DNA from: Siniperca chuatsi
Lineage: Eukaryota > Chordata > Actinopteri > Centrarchiformes > Sinipercidae
NCBI RefSeq assembly: GCF_020085105.1
Contig: NC_058055.1
Span: forward strand, 22,301,822 to 22,365,821
Reading direction: 5' to 3'
Length of the DNA stretch: 64,000 nt
The first letter of the stretch is position 1. Each line of letters begins with the position of its first letter. This document shows positions 46,167 to 58,759 of the stretch, piece by piece. The notes beneath the pieces are model-generated. The model saw only the letters and a list, made by a program, of their open reading frames with translations. It did no database searches and had not been told where the DNA came from. The position numbers and the translations under genes were made by a program.

Positions 46167-49100
46167 CTAAGGATGATAGGGTGGGGATGAAGACAATAAT
46201 TATGTTAGCCATAGTGCCATTCAATGACAGTATTATGTCCTTGTTGAAGAGTGATGTGCCTGTTAATCAGGAAATAAATGCATTTGATACAGAAATCAAT
46301 TGAAAGAGAAGGAAAAGCTGTATTAGTCTGTGAGGTGCTCTGGTAAACACAGCAGCTTTTGTCATTCACACACGAAGACCTTCACATTACTTTAATGAAA
46401 TGGGAAAATTCACTTATCTCCACCAGTACCAAAAAAGTCCTTGTTCTTCCATAAACAGTATACTAGAAAAAGAAGTGTGGTAAATCTGAGCCTCATTGTG
46501 AAGGCCCGTACCAGCAAGGTAATATTATTATTTGCATAAAATGCCAGTGTGGATCTTCTATGCCATAATAGCCAAATTGCTATGTCATTGGAGTATTATT
46601 ACAACCTGGCTCTTATTTTTGTAGTTTTGGCCACGATTCCTATCAGTTATGATACTGTATTTAGTATGGTAATTGCAGAAATCTGGGAACACAATGACAT
46701 CACTATAACAGAGTCCGACGGGGCAAGAAACACGAGCGGTCAGACAATCAGACAACAAACCAACGGTTTAGCCAGATTATCTAAACCACTTTATTTTCGA
46801 GATAAAACTGCAAGTAAGCGCACCCAAAATGTTGCCAACAATCCCTAAGTGCACAGGAAAATGCATGTGCAAAACTACGGTAAGTATAGTACACCTTTGT
46901 TTTCTCAGTCAGATAAGTTTGGCTAACCTGGGGGTTTGTTTTAAACCTGTCTGATTGTCTGACTGCTCATGTTTCAGACTTCTTTTTAATGATCGTAGCA
47001 ATTCACTCACACTGACAGTGCTTTTATTACTGATACGAATGCTGGCCAAAACTACAAAAATAAGATCCACAGTGTAATAAAACTGAATTATCCTTTAATG
47101 GACAGTTAAGACTGCAGCATATGAAACCTGTTGTGTGAGAAGTAAAAAAGTCTCTATTTCGGGTCTTCAGGAGAGAAGAATATCCCATCACCATTAATTT
47201 AGAGACCGCAGATTTCACCCTGTTGGCCCACAAGAAACTCTGGTGTTGTTATGATAATTGGACTGCGCACACAGTAAGTGACAAGTCAAAACCCAGGAGC
47301 GAAATCCCAACTCTCTCCTGAACAGCAGTGAGCAGCAGTTAAAGACCACACTAACTCTTCAAAGTCATATCAACTGCCCCCAATAATTGGTACAACTCAA
47401 AAGAAAGAAGAATAAAAGCATAAATGTACAGTAGTGGAGTTTGTTCACCTCTGAGAGATAGTATCAACACAGTGCCAGTCAGGCCCATCAAAATATCCCT
47501 CTAGCAGCTAACAGAATGATTTTCTAATTATTCGTTATCAATTGTCATTACTGCCATTATTAAAAAGACCCCACTGTATGCTGTGCAACAGAAGAAAATG
47601 ACAAAGAGAGATGTCCTGCTATTTAATTGTATGTGCAACTATTGAATGTTGCAGCAGAGGTTTATAAGATCATGCAGAGAATAACTTGCTTTTTTTTCTT
47701 CAATGTCTGCTTTCCTTAGAGCTCGTTTTGAAAATCACCAAAAGATAACACTCGGGAGTTGTGACATGAGAATGCTGATGACATCTATGCAAATAGATAA
47801 TTAAATCATGTTCATATACACAAGGCCCGCTTTCAACTGCACCTCAAGGTCTGAGATACATTTGAAACCTCCAGCTGAAAGCTCCATTCACTGAAGAAGA
47901 CTGTGAGATGCAGATGAAAGCCTCAGAAAAAGCTAGTAAGTTTCTAATGCTAGTATGTGCTTGTGTCTCTTGCCCTGTCTGACTTTGCTGTAGCAATATC
48001 AGCATGTTCCCATATCTCACTAATTACTTTGGTGAGTATAATGTTATCATGAATGGTAGAAATGACGGTCAAAACTGTGAAAATAAGAAATGAATCATAA
48101 TAAACCAAGTTATCCTTTAATTGTGAGAATACTCAAACAGACCTATTGTGAATGAGATAAGAACAATCTAATAAAATTTAGACCTTAATGTGTTAAAAAT
48201 GTGAGGTTTAAATGTCTGGTATTTCTTTTACAAACCAACTTACCTATGGTACATTACACAAAATACAGCTCCTGCCATGGAGAACTCCTGAAGGTGTCAT
48301 AAATCAAAGTGCAGCGTTGCTTTCTTGCTGTGGGGGGCTGCTATATTCAAGAGGCACATTTCAATTCAGCAACAGCAGCCATCCTAAATGTGCTAATGAT
48401 TTGAGTGATGGCAGGGAATAATCCACCAGCGCTCAAGCCGGCAGACGCAAATTAGACATGTAAATGCTGACCTTTACCAATGGCATTTGAAATGAGCTGT
48501 CGGAAGTGATCTGGCCCAGCGCTCGCTGTCACCTTTCAGCTGCAGCCTCACACATGTGTGCTGGCAAAACGGGCGGCCTCATGCCTCTGCTGCCCGGTCT
48601 ATCTGCTATTTTGGAGCCCTGGTTAACCTTGACCTTTGTGGGGGCTGGGTTATGGCGCCATTTAGCCAATAAGCACAAATACAGTGTTGTAGGTCGTAAT
48701 GTGTTAGTCTGCAGCAGACACCTGCATTCTGTATATATTGATAACCACACTGTAAACACGGGCGCCTCAAATAACCAGCTAATAATGAATTGCAAATGGG
48801 GCCCAGGTATTGATCTACCATTGGCATTTGGGATGTGTGGAGAGAAGGGGTGGGGGCGGTTAGGTTGCCAATGTCGATGATTCATCAAGCAGCTCCCTTT
48901 TGTGTGTGGTGGCCTTTGACTGTGAGCTTGTCACTTGCTCTTGTTATCTGCTGTTGCTCTCCGGCTTAACGCAAAGCCCCCTCCCTCACACAAAAGGGGA
49001 AAGGGTGGACGGAGGGGAGCCAATTATTGGACAGGCTGCCTTGATAGTGTGGCTTAACAGCTGGCTTATTGAATGGGAGATGGGAGGGTGCTGCTGTGAG

Positions 49101-52100
49101 TGTACGTTAGAGAAAAAGAACTGGTGAGGAAGCATAAAGCCTTGGCTGTGTGCCATCCTGGTGAGCACTTGTGGCATCCTCACTCAGTCTGGTACGTAGC
49201 GTGCACTCATTCTCCAGGGCACCCAGATTATCACTGTGTCAACATCTTTATGGGGCTCTAAATATACTGGGATCAATACAAATTCTTCTGAGACATCCAT
49301 CTACAGTATCACAGCAGTAAGATATTCATCTGGTCTGGTCTGTGCCTTGCAACTTGGATTAACAGGCACCAAAAGCTGCATCATGTTTCAGCACTGTATT
49401 AGGGGCAATGAGATATAATGTTGCACTCATATCAAATTAGGAGAAGTGGAAGAATGAAAAGAGATGACGTTTCATTGCTATAATTTGAAAGTGTTCATGA
49501 GACTCATGAACAGAGCCATACAGAGAAATATTTAGGTGGATAACAATATCGATATTTGAGAGTAAAAAAACAACATATAATTACTATTTATAAGGGTCAA
49601 TGTGTTTTTTAAAGACAAACCATTTTTAAAAAGATCCCAGGTATAGTTCAATATTTTAGGAAATATGCTTATTGACATTCTTTCTGAGAATGAGATAAGG
49701 ACATTGTTAGCTTAGCTTAGCATAAAGAATCAACATGTTTTATCTTGGTTGTTTAATCTGTATAAATAAACAGAAATCACAGTCACAGTGAGGTTGCGTT
49801 TGGTACCATCGTGCCTGCACAGAGACCAAAACCAAAACCTCTGCTCACAGACCATATCTGGCAACCCGTGCTATAGCTTGAGATGCTGCACAAGAAAATC
49901 AAGAAATAGTTCAACATAATAGTTCCCAATCCTTTGATTATCAACATCAGTGTTTTTCATCCTCTTGGTCAGTTGTACATATTTTGATCGCAGTACCTGT
50001 GTGCACACGGTAGTGGGTTTCCAGCTGGTGCTTGAGGCTGAACTTCTTCCCACAGCCGTTACATTCATAGGGCTTCTCCCCGGTGTGGATGCGTTTGTGG
50101 CCCTTCAATGTGCTCTCATCTCTGAAGCAGCTCCCGCAGAACTCGCACTCAAATGGGTGGTCCCCTGCTGAAATGTGGAGAAAAAGAAGCAAAGTTTACT
50201 TCATCTTCATACAAAACCTGGAGCTTGTGTGGAGATACAGACTGAAGGGCAGGTTTGACGGACAACTGAGTATGAAGGCTAGAAACATGAAGCTTTGCTT
50301 ACATTTACATGCACAAATGAATCTGAATGTTGTTAAAAACAGTTAATAGTTATTGTGACAAACAAGGATCTTTTATGTTTGTGGTTGGCTCTCACCAGCA
50401 GTCTGACTAGGGTTGGATGTAAACATACAGTTGTGATACCTAAAGGGAACCACATTACTGAATGTTCTGTCTGAGTATTTTGGTGGGTTTATGTACAATG
50501 CCAGAACAATAGGCGTTTATGCTCTAATGGATACTCACTTAAAGGCTTCAATACCAGCAGACAACTGCAACCCATCTTTTGTCTTTCTCTACATATCACC
50601 TGCACTGTTGTTATGCTTTGTGTACAGCCTTAAATAATTGCAGCCTGTCATGGCAGTTCACTGGTCATGAGATGTATAATTGACCATGCGGTCCCAGTCT
50701 CACAATGCATTAATGGATAACCTGACTGAAGTATATATGGATATATACGTTTTTTAATGTACTGTTTAATTTGTCTTAATCCATGTCAGATAGTGTGACT
50801 TAAAAGAAGATTGAATTTCAACTGTTATATCTTCAGTATTGTAGGTATTTAAAACATTTAGGGTAACATTTTGGTCATGGCTAAATGAGAAGATCTGAAA
50901 CTAAAACTGAAAGGAAATTTAGGACAAATGTATATCTCTATCTGCCTCTCCACACCTTTACTTTCAATGTATTACTTCACTGTCGGCATGATGTCTATTT
51001 CTATTCATGGCTACTCTGTCTAATCCTTTCACATTGGGTAAATGTATTCTCACTTTTTATTTATGGAGCGCCATATTTCCATTCTGAGACATTAGACTTA
51101 TTTCAGACACCAGGCTGGCAGTGGATGTACAGTATGTGTGCCTTCAGAAATGAAAATGACAACAGGCATCACATTCTGCTCCTCAGGCTGCCAGAGCACA
51201 GGTCCCCACAGGACAGCTGTAATGGATATTCAGATGTCAATGATCAGGGATATTATGATTTGCAGGAGGCTCTCACCAGCAGTCCAACGACTAATTGTAT
51301 TCCAGTGTTTGATGAGGATCTGCTCCTTGCGTCATTTGCCCCCCTCTACACTCTCCAGCCAAGTAATGTTGTGGATATTTATTAATGTATTTCACTTCAC
51401 CGCTGCAGGTTTAAGTCACCATCAATGACCTATGCCTTTCATTATCTGCCTGTCCGAGCAGCAACGTGCCAGGGAATAAATTGCATTTCTCGTTATGTGC
51501 TACTGCCGCTGCCCCGCTGTTAAGAGACAATTTCACTTCCATCCTGCATATTTTATTTAAGATTTTTTGTCTGTATATAGAGTATGTATGTGTTTATTTG
51601 ATCTATTTAGGAGGAGAGACAGAAAGAGGAATGTAAGAAGAATGAGAGGTGGATACCCTTTAAATGCCAATCACATTTTGGGTGTGCTATACTTTCATGG
51701 AAGAAAACGTTTTCGATGCCTTGTGATGTTGGAGGCCTTCCCATTAAAGGGAAGCTTTGATGGGGATGGAGGGGTGCAGGGGGAGGGATAAAACTGGGAC
51801 AGGGATGAAGCAAAGGATGTGGGTGTATATGGCGGCAGTGGTGGGGGCTGGGTAAAAATCAATAAAAGTGACAGTCTTTATTTGTCTGCGTGAAGTTATC
51901 AGTGGCTCCCGCTGTAAGACATTGTGCTCTTTCTAGCGTTTCAACCACAGCAGAGATCACAATCCATCACAGAGCTTGGTGGGCTTGCACGACGCTGCAA
52001 GAATAATAATTGAGCTCAGATTCACCTGCCTTTAATTGGGGCCTCCGATCAGACTAGCGAGTGGGATGCTAATGCTCAGAGGAGGCCTATGGAGGGTTAT

Positions 52101-55100
52101 TTATGCTTAATGTCCTGTTGCTGTGCTAACGTCTGCTGTTAGCAAACATCATCAAAAATCTTATAGTAGGAAAGAGCACACGGTCTTTCTTTTTTACTTA
52201 AAAGAATGTGTGTTTATGCATTAGAAAATTTACTACTAAATTCTGTACACTTTACATTAGTGCTGGTCATTTTTCTTTCATTTCAGAATACTACAACACC
52301 AACTTGCATAAAAATAGATAAAACAAAAAAGTATATACGGATATGGTGTCCTTGACATCACTTGTAGATTTCTTTACAGACGTTCTGAAGCCTTGATGTG
52401 GGTTATATTTCATTTCACTGAATTGCTCACAATCCTCTTGAACATGAAACGTTTGGTAAACGTAGGAAGACATTCTGTAATAACATGGAAGTTCAACCCG
52501 CTTCAACTCACTTATCTCAGCTTCTGGAGTTGTAAGTCTTTAAAGTTTGTCTTTATGATGAAATATTATTTTTTTTCAATGTAACAAATGCAGCAAAACA
52601 TACCAAATTAACAATGACAAAACTATGCTAGTTTTACTATGCCGTTACCCATAAAAACTAGATGCTGCAGTTGCTGTCTTACAGTAACAGTGGCTTTGTC
52701 ATTCCAGTTCAAGCACTGTCCACTACTGCTTGATTAGGTACAATAAATATACAACACATAATGTAATAATTTTCTATTTCTGATTGGGAATAGATAGTGT
52801 ATATCCACACAGTAAAACAGAGTGCAGATGCAAGCATGCCTGGTATCAGCTGAGGCATAAAAGACCAGGATGGTCCTGTTTGTGCCCGGGATGCATATCA
52901 TGCACGTTATCTCCTGTAGCCACCCGGGGACGCCAAAGTGCAAAGTTGCACTGCAGAGCTTTAAATAAATCAGACACAATTCTATAATCACATTGTGAGG
53001 ATTTAAAGGGCCAGACAGGACTTCATTTTGTCAGGATATTCTCACGGGGGCTGGAGAATAATGGGGACATGTCCTCTGTCCATCCCAAATCTGCCACTAT
53101 TACTTCCTCTCTCCCTCTGTCCTCTTCGCATCCCTTCCTTCCTTCCTTCCTTCCTTGCTTTCCTTCCATCCTATCTCTTTTCTTTCTCTCTGGTGTGACC
53201 ACATGGCAGGGAGGCCACAGATGAAGACTCATGAGCACAGTGAGGTGGAACCACAACATGGTGAGTGGACCCTTGGGTGCCCCCGAGCATCACCACCTGC
53301 GTCTCCTAACCCCCCACCCCCACCACCTCTACATTTATACCCCCTCCCCCTATCACCTCCTTTGACACCCCAAAGGCCTGCTGAGGGTGCCTGTGCCCAT
53401 GGGCACCCGGGGCGTGTTCATTATATACGGTAAGAGGCTGTAAATCACTGGGCTCCATCACTGCCAGGACCAGAACTGGCTCATTCTCTCTCTCTAAATT
53501 CAATTCAGTCCTCTCTCCCTCTCTCTCTCTCTGGCTGTAGCACTATCAAATACAGCTGCGAACACAAAACACCCTGCCACAGCAGACAGCAAATTGGCTC
53601 TGGGTTTAAAAAAAAAAACACACACAGACACTTACACACAGACAGTGCACAACAACGGAATATTAATGAAGGCCTGGTCTGTAAAGAGATGGTGTGTGTG
53701 GTGTTAGGGAAGGGGAATAACACAGCTGCCATGACTGCCACTGTTATAAGCCCACATTGTATATTTGTGCGCAAGTGCTTGAACCTATACTGTAGTGTGC
53801 ATACATGCAATAAAGATATATAAACAAAATAAAGAGGCAACATGGAGCTAAACATGTGTGTTAAATCCTGTCATGTTAAGAGAAGGTGATGAAACTGCAG
53901 ATCGATGGAGGAAAATGAGAAGGAAGAGGCAGTGAGGGAGAGAAGGGGAGATGACATGATTAAGATGCTGAAATAAACACCATTAAATCATTTTTTTCTT
54001 CCTCGGCCTAAATGGTGATCCAGTGTCAGAGCCCGCACCGGCAAGGCTGCTTTCAAAAGATAAGCCAGCAGACAGGTAAAATGAAGCACACGTAATGAAT
54101 GTCCATAAAAGTGCTTTTTGCTGCTTTCTGTTGTCAGTTGATACAACAGAATGGGGATTTAACTAATAACTAAACTATATCTAGAAAGCTTTCTATTGTA
54201 GATGAGCTGCCACACTCTGTCCATTAAAATCAGGGTTGAATACTGGGAATTGAGATCTTGGTGTTGGTACAAGAAATTCTCACCAAAATTGACTCTGATT
54301 TCCTGGGCAAAATATCTGCAGGAACCCGTGACTTTTTGCACGTGTGTGCTTGTGTGTCTATACGTTCGTGTTCATTAATGATACCATAAAACTGTCGTAC
54401 CTAAATACTCTGACCTTGAAATGCCATTATTACAGTAATATAACTGGATCAGCTCCACTATTTTTTTCCATTTATTTTTAATGCTACAATGACTGCCTAA
54501 AGTCCAGCTGAATGGCAAAATATTTTTTACAATTACTGTGAATCAAAATCTGTAAACAAAAACTTTGCAGATGGTTCAACAGGTGGCTGAATCAGACATG
54601 CAGGCCTCCAAAACCAAATCAGAATGCAGCGCAACAGTCAACAGGTGGAACATTGGATGCATACGATCACATTAATGTTACAACTAAACATCCAAGAATA
54701 ATACATAGCCCAAACAAAAAAAAAGATGGTCATGCACTCCCATATGACCACTCACATGTACCGTATTAAAACTGGTTAGAGGTAAAAAAAAACATTCTAT
54801 TGTGTACCGAATAAAGTGTACCTTTAAGAGAAATGAATAATGATATATATATAACATAATCTATAAATATAAAATAAAATGTCAGAAAATTACTGATTAT
54901 TTGCAGTTCAGTTCTTATTAAAACCTAATTTACGGTGAAAAGTTCTGGCTTCCCCAGGGAAAAGAGTGACATATCTGTGGGAAGTAATCATCTTAAAATC
55001 ACAGAAAAACACTCAGAGCTGAACATTCATCACAAAGGCTGTGCTTGACTCACATCTTGTGGCCCCAAAAAAAACCCCAAAAAAAAACAATATCAGGAAA

Positions 55101-58100
55101 AGTGTGTGATGAATCATTCTTAATATAGAGGAAATGAGAGGACAAATGAGAACATGTCTTAGTCACCCACATCTTGTATCAAAATATTTGCTTAGCAATT
55201 AATAGACTATATTAGGTTGAGTGATATGGATAAAATGTTCTATGATATGTGACATTTATCAATATACATCATGACAAGATGCATTTTTTGGAAATGTAAG
55301 GATGGTTTGGGAAGAAGAGGGGTTGTATGTTCTTTAGTTTGAGCTTGCAAGGTGTCACGCAATACAGTGCAGAATCGAAACTATAAAGGGCAAAACTGTT
55401 GGCTCCCATTAGATCTTTATCTTGGCTTTTGCATTACGCTAACTGACACTTATTAACATAAAAGGTAGAGTATGGTTTCCATTGGCTGAGTTGTAAGAGT
55501 TGTTTTGGTTTACCCACTAAAATCTCTCTGAACAGTGTCATTTACTGTCCAGGTGTTATTCATGATTCAGATGAGAGAAGCTCGTAATTGATAAAAATGT
55601 TTATAGGCTCATCTGAGTCACTTTCAATTACAACCTTTTGCTCAAAGTGATACGCTTTATGAGCAGCAGCAAGTTAGCGCTTCTGTTGCCCTGGGTTTCG
55701 CCTCTCAGGCTACATTCAGGCAGCCCTAACCTCTGAGTGGTGGAGCTTACTGGGGCTGTATGCAGGTTGGGGGGAAAAGTATTGCCAGGTACTTAGCATG
55801 GTTTTTTGAAAAAAAGGCCCCAAAACCTTATTTAATCTATATTTTGATTTATAGTTAGTATTCTCCTAAAACAACACAATAATTGAACATCAATCAAAGA
55901 CAGTAAGGGACAGTGCTCTTTTGTAAAGGCGCAAATAAAAAATTTGAAACAAATAAAGATAAATAAAACTTAGTTAATGCTTTTTTAATAGAGCAATTTA
56001 CACAGAATTTCATTTTCTTATTATTATTACAGAAAGTACAATATTGCTTTGGTTGAAGAGTCCCTGACTTTATTGTGTCTGAAACCAAACCTACACCCTG
56101 GTTAATGGGAATTTGTTTGTCTTTTGAATGCATATTGGAAACTTGAAAGTAAAATAGGGCAAACTGATGAGTTACGGTGCATGTAGGACAAAACCTGTTA
56201 GATGGATGTGGACAGATGCCCACATTGGATGGACTTTGTTGGATGAGGGCAGTGCACGTGTCTCTGTATAAACAAACAAGGCTACATGTAGGTAAACTTA
56301 TAAGCGTGATTCTCTGAGGTGGATATGCTGTCTAGCTCTGTCTGTTTTCAAACACTATTTTTGCCTTGTTACCCAGCAAAGTGTGAATGAGATTATTAAC
56401 ATCAAAGTGTAAATGTAGAGGAACACCATGCCTCTACTTACTTTTTTTTTGGAGGGTAAATTAGGACCTATTTCTGGCGCCCATGATGGCTGTGTGAGTT
56501 GCTGACTTTATAATCCCCTGACAAAAGGCTCCACATCATATTTAAACGATTGCTTTCACGGCTGGCTCATTGTGATTTAACACACGCCCACAGTGGGATG
56601 AGGTTCAAAGTGGCATGAGGCTGCAAAGTCTCATCTGCAGCTCCAGAGACGAGCTGAGGTGACATTTGCGACGCCTGGGTGGGCAGGTGGATCAGAGACG
56701 CTGCTTGTGTCCTCTCCAATGTCTGGTAGACAGAGCAGATGTGTGCATCGCTACTGTACAGGAGGCTCAAGCAGCTCCGTCCACCCCCTATCCCAATCCC
56801 CCCCAGCCCCCACCACCATCACACACTAATGGTGTATTCGCCTGACTTGTAAATAGGGCCGACTGCTCTCATCTCACTGCCTTTCGTTTCAAATATTTAT
56901 CCGTGAGCTGGTGAGCTAAATCGGCTCTGACAGTGAGACTGTTATTTAAGGTCGCAGACAGGCGGTGGGGTGAGAGGGGGGTGCAGCGCATCCATCCCTC
57001 GCCGGTGAAATTTCCATGTGTTCATATTCTGTCATGGTTACGTGTGGGGTTTTTTCCACTCTGAATAGTCTCATCCATCAGGCTACTTCTGCTCCCTCGC
57101 AACAATGTATTAGCATCCTGGCCTCGCCTCAGTAGAGAGCCAGCACTGAGAGAATTACTTGTGGAATGAAGAAAAAACAACAACAAAAATCACTGTAAAT
57201 AAGCTTCCTCTGACTGCTGCAGAATTCATTTTGCTGTGACCTGAATTAATGCTGTTTATTCAGCTGAGCTAAAGTAGCAATGTAACTGGGTAGGGATAAC
57301 ATAATTCACTCCCATTTCCTAAAATAAAACATGGCTTTTTACTTTGCATTATACTGTAAGCTATATTTGTCCATGATAATCCATGTCAGAGTGTAAGGTT
57401 TTTGTAGGTTTTTTCCTACTACGGCTGTACACAACTCTCTTTTTTCAGGGTCAGCTATTTAATTACACTAATACACCAGGGTGGGAGAAGGTAATATAAT
57501 GTACTGTATGGTAATCTGAAAAAAAAAAAAACTTAGTTCATCTGAGATTCAGGATGCATATTTGTGAGGAAAAAAAAAATCAGAATTCAAATGAAAAGCT
57601 CAACATTTGTATGCAAATAAACCCACCCATGATGTAAGACTTAAATGTATGAAGAAGAACAACAAAGAAAAAACTCTCTCTGTGACTAGTTAAATATTTA
57701 CATGGGAAAATCAGAAAACTGTAAGTTTGAAATTTACGAGAAGTTTCTCAGAAACTTACATTCACATGTGAAATGTCACATAGAAAAAAAAAGCCCCTAA
57801 TGTGATTTTTTTTAAAGTGTGATGTGGTGTTCCATGTTTGATTAACATGTTTGGTGTTTTGCATGTAATAAACACTTGTGCTATTAAGCTGTTATATTAA
57901 TGTAGTGCAACTACTGGTACAAGAATTTTGGAGGCACTATTAGCCATGGTCAGATTTACCTCCTACAGGGGCCCCACAATATCAGCTGAAATAATTAAGA
58001 TCTTTAACCTACATTTTGACAAAGGGACCCTCCATTAACACAGGGCCGCATTATCAGGTAATAAAACAGGTCATACCTTAAGGCCTTCATCATGTTAGTT

Positions 58101-58759
58101 GATGTTGTGTTTTAGTAGAGCATATTCCCATATACCCAAACAAAGCTCCTGAAATGTTACCAAAAGCCCTTGAGTGGCTCATCAACGCCAAAACTGAGCA
58201 CTTAATATATCACTCAGACATTAATGCCTAAACTCTTTCAAATTGTTTCAATAACTAAAAATGTCTGAAATAAAATCTTTAAAATGGCACTGATCCCTGT
58301 GACTTAACACTCACATTTTCTTTTTTTATGTCAAATCCTTAACCCACAATACACCAGAGGGATTACATATCCCATCTGGTCTGGGGAGGCCAAGGGATTC
58401 CCCAGAATGAGCTGGAGAAGGTGGCTGTGGAGAGGAAGATCATAACCATAACCCAGACCTGGAGAAGGCACTGAAAATGAATAGATGGATAATATACTAT
58501 GGAGCACACCAGTGCTTCCATATTTATCATTGCTTAACTTTAGGCCTTACCACTGTAGTGAACATGGTTAGTGGGTGCTTCCACTGACCTGTGTGTGAGC
58601 GTAGGTGACGTTTGAGTGCAGTATGGCTGGGGAAAGTCCGGTTACATTCACTGCAAATGTAGCTGCGAACGCCGGCGTGGACTTCCATGTGCTGCTGCAA
58701 TGCCGTCTGGGTCTGGAAACGCTTCCCACAAAGCAGGCAAAAGATGGCCATGTCTGACC
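45937..58759 (-). CDS. zbtb16: zbtb16 (PLZF), C-terminal zinc-finger exons, partial
   Basis: PLZF is a nuclear BTB/C2H2 transcription factor, mainly a repressor, with roles in limb and skeletal patterning, germ-line stem cells and lymphocytes. Three minus-strand exons join in frame, all phase 1: 58589-58759, 49997-50164 and 45937-46166. They encode fingers 4 to 9 of nine: [78 protein letters not shown] and [17 protein letters not shown]. The C-terminal tail [16 protein letters not shown] matches human. All zinc ligands are present. The BTB domain and fingers 1 to 3 lie beyond 64000. Introns here are 3.8, 8.4 and more than 5.2 kb. Teleosts may have two zbtb16 copies; which one this is cannot be told from the window. 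Confidence 0.97.
46588..47105. mobile_element. Inverted-repeat element (family 2), zbtb16 intron
   Basis: The left arm TATTACAACCTGGCTCTTAT and TTTTTGTAGTTTTGGCCA pair with the reversed right arm TATTACACTGTGGATCTTAT and TTTTTGTAGTTTTGGCCA. Positions 24710-25135 are a second copy. Confidence 0.8.
47960..48122. repeat. Family 2 half element
   Basis: CTCTTGCCCTGTCTGACTT, ATCTCACTAATTACTTTGGT and the end AATAAACCAAGTTATCCTTT match the right half of the family 2 elements. No left half is present. Confidence 0.65.
48490..49110. promoter_or_regulatory. Candidate conserved non-coding block in zbtb16 intron
   Basis: Higher GC, no repeats, no coding frame and complex sequence, unlike the AT-rich flanks (for example around TTGACCTTTGTGGGGGCTGG). 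It is called on texture and on the general richness of PLZF introns in conserved elements, not on an alignment. Confidence 0.3.
49640..49915 (+). repeat. Family 1 MITE copy, zbtb16 intron
   Basis: The ends TATAGTTCAATATTTTAGG and AAGAAATAGTTCAACATA (inverted) and the interior TTAGCTTAGCTTAGCATAAA match the family. It ends about 80 bases from the finger 6-7 exon. Confidence 0.7.
49997..50164 (-). CDS. zbtb16: zbtb16 exon, zinc fingers 6 and 7
   Basis: The acceptor is the tandem CAG|CAG|GGGAC; use of the second CAG gives the standard linker TGDHP. Donor ACACAG|GTACTG. 168 bases, two complete fingers. Confidence 0.97.
53134..53155. repeat. (TTCC)n tandem repeat
   Basis: About five TTCC units. 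Confidence 0.9.
56560..57010. promoter_or_regulatory. Candidate conserved non-coding block in zbtb16 intron
   Basis: Repeat-free with balanced composition, for example CGCCTGACTTGTAAATAGGG and TATTTATCCGTGAGCTGG. Called on texture alone. Confidence 0.3.
57925..58165. repeat. Dispersed repeat (family 3)
   Basis: It shares CATGTTAGTTGATGTTGTG and TAGAGCATATTCCCA with the copy at 22650. Confidence 0.55.
58589..58759 (-). CDS. zbtb16: zbtb16 exon, zinc fingers 4 and 5
   Basis: Acceptor CTCTGCAG|GG, donor ACACAG|GTCAGT. It reads [15 protein letters not shown] through [12 protein letters not shown], close to human. Confidence 0.97.

Larger units (their letters stand above)
46167..49996. other. 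zbtb16 intron between the finger 6-7 and finger 8-9 exons
   Basis: It holds a family 2 inverted-repeat element (46588-47105), a right half of the same family (47960-48122), a GC-richer block of possible conserved non-coding DNA (48490-49110) and a family 1 copy (49640-49915). No exon was seen. Confidence 0.6.
50165..58588. other. zbtb16 intron between the finger 4-5 and finger 6-7 exons
   Basis: 8.4 kb. It contains a TTCC run at 53134-53155, CT-rich tracts near 53510, a repeat-free GC-rich block at 56560-57010 and a family 3 copy at 57925-58165. The 166-codon open frame at 50885-51385 has no recognisable domain and is judged chance. Confidence 0.6.

Noticed and set aside
48506..48888. Overlapping 124- and 119-codon frames on both strands
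   Set aside because: The stretch is GC-richer, so stops are rarer; no domain on either strand. It is better viewed as possible non-coding regulatory DNA.
50885..51385. 166-codon plus-strand open frame, the longest in the window
   Set aside because: It lies in a zbtb16 intron and has no recognisable domain, low-quality composition and no splice partner. A chance frame is most likely.
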